Shown one piece after another: positions 7,604 to 11,353 of a stretch of DNA of 11,353 bases. Source of the DNA: Roseiflexaceae bacterium (GTDB taxonomy: Bacteria > Chloroflexota > Chloroflexia > Chloroflexales > Roseiflexaceae); the NCBI GenBank assembly GCA_014381165.1, contig JACMIM010000034.1, positions 1 to 11,353 of the forward strand. Reading direction: 5' to 3'. How positions within the stretch are numbered: the stretch's first letter is position 1; each line of letters begins with the position of its first letter. The notes beneath the pieces were generated by a model. The model saw nothing but the letters and a program-made list of their open reading frames with translations, was not told the DNA's origin and made no database searches. The position numbers and the translations under genes were made by a program.

Positions 7604-7831
7604 ATGACAACCGAAACCAGCTATGAGGCATATTGCGTCAAGTGTAAAGAAAAGCGCGACATGAAAAATGCTCACGTCGAGCAGCTCGAGAATGGGCGCA
7701 AGGCCGCCAAGGGCGAGTGCCCGGTCTGCGGCACCAAGCTGACCCGCTTTCTACCCAGCGACGCCAAGCAGGGCGGCGAGAAGAAGGATAAGCAGCAAGA
7801 CAGCGACAAGCAAGAAAGCAAGAAGAAATAA
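7604..7831 (+). CDS. DUF5679-like zinc-ribbon protein with charged tail
   Basis: The chosen ATG at 7604 follows GAGGAG (7592-7597) at six bases, so the in-frame TTG at 7586 is not needed. The protein is 75 residues. The sequence YCVKCKEKRDMKNAHVEQLENGRKAAKGECPVCGTKLTRFLP (10-51) closely fits the DUF5679 pattern as I recall it, with two CxxC knuckles, C11/C14 and C39/C42, that should bind one zinc. The remaining residues (about 52-75) are almost all K, E, D, Q or S and should be disordered. Such domains also occur at the end of some DNA topoisomerases, so nucleic acid contact is possible, but the function is unknown. A hairpin with a T-tract follows 22 bp after the stop. Confidence 0.85.
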   Translation: MTTETSYEAYCVKCKEKRDMKNAHVEQLENGRKAAKGECPVCGTKLTRFLPSDAKQGGEKKDKQQDSDKQESKKK

Positions 7832-7853
7832 CACAAGATTGTGCTACAGTACT

Positions 7854-7885
7854 AGAGACGGCGCACGCGCCGTCTCTGCTCTTTT
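7854..7885 (+). terminator. Rho-independent terminator-like hairpin between the zinc-ribbon and LLM genes
   Basis: AGAGACGGCG (7854-7863) pairs perfectly with CGCCGTCTCT (7868-7877) around a 4-base loop, and GCTCTTTT follows. It lies only about 15 bases before the ribosome site of the next gene. CTTTT (7881-7885) can also pair with AAAAG (7890-7894), which overlaps that AAAGGAG site, so a role in controlling the downstream gene is also possible. Confidence 0.65.
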
Positions 7886-7903
7886 GGCGAAAAGGAGAAA
7901 GCG

Positions 7904-8668
7904 ATGGCAACCATTCGTGTGGGCGTGCAGATGCGCCCGCAGCACACCAGCTACGCCGCATATGCCGAGGCCGTCCAGCAGGCCGATGAACTGGGCGTCG
8001 ACACTATCTGGAACTGGGATCACTTCTACCCACTCTTTGGCGACGCCGACGGGCTGCATTTCGAAGGCTGGACGCTGCTTTCGGCCATGGCCGTGCTGAC
8101 CCGCCGCGCCGAGATTGGCTGCCTCGTAACCTGCAACTCCTACCGCAACCCCAATTTGCTCGCCGACATGGCGCGCACGCTCGACCATATCAGCAACGGG
8201 CGGCTAATCCTTGGCATTGGCGCTGGCTGGTTCGAAAAGGATTATGCAAACTACGGCTATGAGTTCGGCACGGCACCCGACCGGCTGCGGGCACTGCGGG
8301 CGGCACTGCCGGTGATCAAGGAGCGGCTGGCCAAGTTGAACCCACCGCCGATACGCGACATCCCACTGCTGATCGGCGGCGGCGGCGAAAAGGTTACGCT
8401 GAAGCTGACCGCTCAACACGCGACCATGTGGAATGGCTTTGGCCCACCCGAGAGCTTCAAGCACAAGAATGAGGTGCTAGACGGCTGGTGCCGCGAGATC
8501 GGGCGCGACCCCGCCGAAATCGAGCGCACCGTGATGGTCAACGAGCCTGAACTGGACAACCTCCAGCCCTACCTCGACGCCGGCGCGACCCATCTGATTC
8601 TCGGCATGAACGCGCCCTTCGACATGGCCCCGGCCAAAAAGCTGTTAGCCTGGCGCGACAGCCTGTAG
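7904..8668 (+). CDS. LLM-class F420-dependent oxidoreductase
   Basis: This 254-residue protein belongs to the bacterial luciferase-like monooxygenase superfamily, a TIM-barrel fold. The pattern points to the coenzyme F420-using branch: IRVGVQM at the first strand, ADELGVDTIWNWDHFYPLFGD (27-47), a GCLVTCNSYRNPNLLADMARTLDHISNGR stretch (72-100) and LILGIGAGWFEKDYANYGYEF (101-121). IPLLIGGGGEK (153-163) is the phosphate-binding region. F420 enzymes of this type move hydride to or from small organic substrates; the substrate here is unknown. The length is somewhat short for the family (commonly about 280-330) but no domain end looks broken. The ATG follows AAAGGAG at six bases. It converges on murI, with 38 bp between the stops. 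Confidence 0.9.
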   Translation: MATIRVGVQMRPQHTSYAAYAEAVQQADELGVDTIWNWDHFYPLFGDADGLHFEGWTLLSAMAVLTRRAEIGCLVTCNSYRNPNLLADMARTLDHISNGRLILGIGAGWFEKDYANYGYEFGTAPDRLRALRAALPVIKERLAKLNPPPIRDIPLLIGGGGEKVTLKLTAQHATMWNGFGPPESFKHKNEVLDGWCREIGRDPAEIERTVMVNEPELDNLQPYLDAGATHLILGMNAPFDMAPAKKLLAWRDSL

Positions 8669-8671
8669 ATA

Positions 8672-8721
8672 CGGGCGGCATTGTAGGGGCACGGCATGGC
8701 GTGCCCCTACAATGCCGCCCG
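8672..8721. repeat. Long perfect hairpin repeat overlapping the murI stop
   Basis: Arms 8672-8692 and 8701-8721 pair perfectly over 21 bp around the loop GGCATGGC (8693-8700). The repeat starts three bases after the LLM stop codon and carries the TAG stop of murI (8707-8709) plus the codons for its last four residues, RAAL. Its centre, GGCACGGCATGGCGTGCC (8688-8705), differs by one base from the perfect palindrome in the 48-bp repeats at 9480-9615. It probably ends transcription from both sides, and looks like a member of a dispersed repeat family. Confidence 0.85.
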
Positions 8722-9477
8722 CGCCACCCCAATTCGCATTCCCAGCAACCGCTCGATCGCGGGCGCGACCACGGCCGGGTCGCCGCTGGTGTAGGCGCAC
8801 AATCCGCCGCCACCTGCTGTGATATCGTGGGCGCGGGCCAGTTGTGCAACTCGGCGGGCCACGGCGGGGCCAGTATCGATCAATGTCGCGCCAGGCCCTG
8901 CCGCCTGCTCGATCAGTGGGCGCAGAAATGGGTAGTGGGTGCAGCCGAGCACGAGTGTATCGATGCCCTGCGCGACCAGTGGCACAACGTACTGTGCGAC
9001 CAGCGCCTGAGTTTGTTGACTGGCGAGATCGGCCATTTCGACCTGCTCGACCCAGCCGTGACAGGGTTGAACAATCACCTGGACTTTGTGGCCGAAGCGC
9101 GCGACCAGTTGCGCGAAGCGCTGGCTCTGGAGCGTGCCGACGGTGGCCAGCACGCCGATCCGGCCGCTACGAGTAGCCGCGACCGCAGGCTTCAGCCCCG
9201 GCTCCATGCCTACCACTGGAATTGGCAACGCGGCCCGCAGCGACTCAAGCGCGGCCGAGGAAGCAGTGTTGCAGGCCACCACCAATAACCGTGCGCCCCG
9301 CTCCACGAGCCATAGCCCGATCGCCAGCGAACGCTCGCGCACCCACTCGATCGAGCGTGGGCCATATGGGCAGAACGCGCTGTCGGCGAAATAGGCAAGA
9401 TCGTGCGCCGGCAGCTGCGCCCGCACCTCGCGCAGCACCGAGAGGCCGCCTAGCCCTGAATCGAAAAGCGCGATCAT
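8707..9477 (-). CDS. murI: Glutamate racemase
   Basis: MurI interconverts L- and D-glutamate and supplies D-glutamate for peptidoglycan. The 256-residue protein starts IALFDSGLGGLSVL with D6 and S7. It has the first catalytic cysteine C69 in VACNTASS, and C179 with H181 in LGCTHYPF, so the two-cysteine racemase site is complete. I chose the ATG at 9475-9477 because the family begins at this point. The frame stays open upstream to a GTG at 9649-9651, but those 58 codons translate a 48-bp repeat, do not look like MurI and overlap the methyltransferase end. No strong ribosome site precedes the chosen start. The last four codons and the stop come from the hairpin repeat at 8672-8721. It lies downstream of the methyltransferase on the same strand. 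Confidence 0.93.
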   Translation of the reverse strand: MIALFDSGLGGLSVLREVRAQLPAHDLAYFADSAFCPYGPRSIEWVRERSLAIGLWLVERGARLLVVACNTASSAALESLRAALPIPVVGMEPGLKPAVAATRSGRIGVLATVGTLQSQRFAQLVARFGHKVQVIVQPCHGWVEQVEMADLASQQTQALVAQYVVPLVAQGIDTLVLGCTHYPFLRPLIEQAAGPGATLIDTGPAVARRVAQLARAHDITAGGGGLCAYTSGDPAVVAPAIERLLGMRIGVARAAL

Positions 9478-9479
9478 AC

Positions 9480-9615
9480 GGTTGCTTTGCAGGCACGGCA
9501 TGCCGTGCCGCGACGGTTCTCCGCCATACGCTTGCCTTGCAGGCAGCATGCCGTGCCGCGACGGTTCTCCGCCATAGGTTGCCTTGCAGCACGGCATGCC
9601 GTGCCGCGACGGTTT
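9480..9615. repeat. Three tandem 48-bp repeats with a GGCACGGCATGCCGTGCC palindrome
   Basis: The shared block TGCCGTGCCGCGACGGTT starts at 9501, 9549 and 9597, an exact period of 48 bp. Each unit runs roughly TTGC(C/T)TTGCAG, then the palindrome, then GCGACGGTTCTCCGCCATA; the third copy diverges after CGGTT. The palindrome is perfect in copy 1 (9492-9509) and copy 3 (9589-9604); copy 2 has lost two bases (9542-9557). The array fills most of the 143 bp between the murI start and the methyltransferase stop. There are no spacers, so it is not a CRISPR array. Confidence 0.88.
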
Positions 9616-9620
9616 CCCAA

Positions 9621-10409
9621 TCAAATTCGCTCGGCCACGAGCACCTGCCACTGGCTGCTTTCTTCGAATACGACTGCTGGCAGCACTGCATCGCCGAACA
9701 CGGTCAGTGGGCGCAGCCCGGCCGCACGGATCATGGCCACTAACTCGAGGTAGCCATACAGTCGGATGCTGTCGCCGGGGTGCGCGATGTCGACGCCAAG
9801 CGCGGGCGCGACAAAGCGGTAATCAATCTTCAGGTTAGCGCTAAACGGATCGAAACGGGCCTCGCGCAGCACATAGCCGCCGGCCAGCGCGTACCAGCCA
9901 GTGCGAAAGCCGGCGAGATAGCTCTCGATCCGGTAGGGATTGATACATTGGAGCAACAGCCGCCCACCCTGCACCAACGATTCAGCGCAAGATTTGAGCA
10001 CGCGCCGGTTGGTCGCATCGTCAAAGAAGCCGAGGCTGCTATTCATCACCAGGACAGCGTCGAACTGCGGTTCGTAGTGGAGTTCGCGCATGTCGGCGGT
10101 CGCAAAGCGTACCCGCGTGGCGTCCTCATAGGCGCAGGCGGCGGCATGAGCCACCAGCGCCGGATTCACCTCTACGCCCTCGACCGAGTAGCCGCGCCGC
10201 CCCAGTTCCAGCGCGTGCCTGCCCGCACCACAGGCCAAGTCCAGCACCGAGGCACCATCGGCCAGGCTCAACGCCTGCTCGACAAAGCTCGCCTCGTTGC
10301 AGGTCAGGTCGTCGGCCAGAGCCTGGAACTGCGCAAACTCGTAAACCTGAAACAGCACTTCCCAGTCGAGCGTACCATCGGGCAGGAGCAAGGGCGGAAG
10401 TGCAGGCAT
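9621..10409 (-). CDS. Class I SAM-dependent methyltransferase
   Basis: This 262-residue protein has the Rossmann-like methyltransferase core. Motif I is VLDLACGAGRHALEL (55-69), the acidic residue after strand two is in VEGVEVNP (E80 region), then ADMREL (105-110, D106) and FDAVLVMNSSLGFF (116-129). The C-terminal part (about 160-262) carries substrate-side features I cannot assign. It would transfer a methyl group from S-adenosylmethionine; the acceptor may be a small molecule or protein and is not predictable here. GGGAGG (10414-10419) lies four bases before the ATG, a strong ribosome site. It starts 21 bp after the manA stop, so the two are very likely co-transcribed; murI follows after the repeat array. 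Confidence 0.9.
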   Translation of the reverse strand: MPALPPLLLPDGTLDWEVLFQVYEFAQFQALADDLTCNEASFVEQALSLADGASVLDLACGAGRHALELGRRGYSVEGVEVNPALVAHAAACAYEDATRVRFATADMRELHYEPQFDAVLVMNSSLGFFDDATNRRVLKSCAESLVQGGRLLLQCINPYRIESYLAGFRTGWYALAGGYVLREARFDPFSANLKIDYRFVAPALGVDIAHPGDSIRLYGYLELVAMIRAAGLRPLTVFGDAVLPAVVFEESSQWQVLVAERI

Positions 10410-10430
10410 GAGACCTCCCGAAACGCTCGA

Positions 10431-11353
10431 TTACGCCGGCACATAGCAGCGAAGCACAACCGCGCCCGCATTGGGCGACAAACGATACTGGCCGAGCGCA
10501 GCGGGCAGGACTAGCGAGCTGCCGCGCGTGAGCATGTAGGTGCCCTCGTCCCAACTCAGCACCAGTTCACCATCGATCACGGTCAGAATCTCGAAGCTGG
10601 TTAGGTCGGTCGCGGCGATAACCGGCTGGTTGATTGCCCAGCGCTCCATCGCAAAATATGGGCAGCTCACCAGTAGGCTGCGGCCCTCGCCCAGGTCGCG
10701 TGGCTCGACCTTGCTGGGCTTGCCTGCCGCGTAGTCGATCACGTCCAGCGCTCGCGCGAGGTGCAGCTCGCGCGGGTTGCCGCTGGCATCGCGCCGGTCA
10801 TAATCATAGACCCGATACGTCAAGTCGGATTTCTGCTGAATCTCAAACAACATGGTGCCGGCATTGATTGCGTGAACGGTGCCGGCGGGCACGAATATGG
10901 TGTCGCCAGCGCTGATCGGCAGCCGTCGCAGCAGGTCGAGCAGCGTGTTATCGGCCACGGCGGCGGCGAAGGCCTCGCGGCTGGAGGGCGCAGCCAGATC
11001 GTGAATGATATCGGCCCCTGGCTCGGCGTGCAGAATATACCAGGCCTCGGTTTTACCGTGGAAGCCACTGGCCGCCTCGACAGTGTGGGCATACTCGTCG
11101 TCGGGATGAACTTGCACCGAGAGATGGTCATCGGCGTCAATAAACTTGGCCAGCAGCGGAAAATCTGCCCCACTGCGCGCGAAGCTGAGCGTACCAACCA
11201 ACTGTGCGCCCTGTTCGGCGGCGACCTCGGCCAAGCTGCGCCCGGCGTGCGTGCCGCTGGCAATGCGATTATGCTCATAGACCTGCCAGGATTCGGCTAG
11301 CTGTACTGGTGCATCTTCAAGCCGCAGCCACGCGCCTAGCGTATGGCCACCCC
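10431..11353 (-). CDS. manA: Mannose-6-phosphate isomerase, 5' end beyond window
   Basis: The frame is open from the right edge of the window to the TAA at 10431, giving 306 visible residues; the initiation codon lies outside and probably only about 10-20 residues are missing. The TTG at 11232-11234 is internal, since the sequence before it (GGHTLGAWLRL...ESWQVYEHNRIASG) is good ManA. The enzyme interconverts mannose 6-phosphate and fructose 6-phosphate and feeds GDP-mannose synthesis. Counting from the first visible codon, the zinc ligands are Q80 and H82 in SVQVHPDD, E102 in GKTEAWY and H160 in VPAGTVHAI; R180 in SDLTYRVYDYDR lies at the active site. The cupin C-terminal half and the length match the short bacterial class (about 315 residues). 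It is the upstream gene of the manA-methyltransferase pair. Confidence 0.94.
   Translation of the reverse strand, partial: GGHTLGAWLRLEDAPVQLAESWQVYEHNRIASGTHAGRSLAEVAAEQGAQLVGTLSFARSGADFPLLAKFIDADDHLSVQVHPDDEYAHTVEAASGFHGKTEAWYILHAEPGADIIHDLAAPSSREAFAAAVADNTLLDLLRRLPISAGDTIFVPAGTVHAINAGTMLFEIQQKSDLTYRVYDYDRRDASGNPRELHLARALDVIDYAAGKPSKVEPRDLGEGRSLLVSCPYFAMERWAINQPVIAATDLTSFEILTVIDGELVLSWDEGTYMLTRGSSLVLPAALGQYRLSPNAGAVVLRCYVPA

Noticed and set aside
7590..7607. Five-codon upstream frame (MRRQR) whose TGA overlaps the zinc-ribbon ATG
   Set aside because: It has no ribosome site of its own and contains the ribosome site of the real gene; chance is the simpler explanation.
9480..9615. CRISPR array
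   Set aside because: The units are head-to-tail with no unique spacers; the repeated block makes up the whole period.
9780..10514. Plus-strand open frame of 244 codons opposite the methyltransferase and manA end
   Set aside because: It overlaps two genes with clear motifs and good ribosome sites on the minus strand.
11232..11234. TTG as the start of manA
   Set aside because: The frame continues upstream to the window edge with good ManA sequence, so this codon is internal.

Overview
The window reads as a fairly GC-rich bacterial chromosome segment, most likely from Chloroflexota (Roseiflexaceae or Chloroflexia-like). This is inference. It rests on a Uma2-family nuclease gene, an F420-type luciferase-like oxidoreductase, complex I subunits and many hairpin-forming intergenic repeats, a combination common in that phylum. 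No rRNA or phylogenetic marker is present to settle it.

Layout. (1) Positions 1-5646, minus strand: a respiratory complex I block read nuoF -> Uma2-family gene -> nuoG -> nuoH, with nuoH running off the left edge. nuoF has a good sigma70-like promoter (TTGACA, 17 bp, TACATT). A cluster of three GCACAA(A)TC half-sites lies directly upstream of its -35. nuoE is not next to nuoF, and a Uma2 gene of clearly lower GC separates nuoF from nuoG. (2) Positions 5864-6964, plus strand: a divergent, Tat-exported alpha/beta-hydrolase (HSL / family IV esterase) with a TTG start. (3) Positions 6976-7030: a strong inverted repeat built from CACCAAGA units, between convergent genes. (4) Positions 7049-7453, minus strand: a small hypothetical protein, divergent from a DUF5679-type zinc-ribbon protein (7604-7831, plus). 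That gene is followed by a hairpin with a T-tract and then an F420-dependent LLM-class oxidoreductase (7904-8668, plus). (5) Positions 8672-8721: a 21-bp-arm hairpin that closes the convergent gap and encodes the last four residues and stop of murI. (6) Positions 8707-11353, minus strand: manA (5' end cut by the window edge) -> class I SAM methyltransferase -> a 48-bp tandem repeat -> murI (glutamate racemase).

How the genes work together. NuoF, NuoG and NuoH are the NADH-oxidising subunit, the iron-sulfur wire subunit and the quinone-site membrane subunit of one enzyme. ManA and MurI feed sugar-nucleotide and peptidoglycan precursor synthesis, so the right-hand block may serve the cell envelope; the methyltransferase's role there is unknown. 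I did not find a clear new multi-gene system. The less ordinary signals are the Uma2 insertion inside the nuo block, the operator-like array upstream of nuoF, and the families of hairpin repeats at most gene junctions, above all the 48-bp in-frame tandem repeat before murI.
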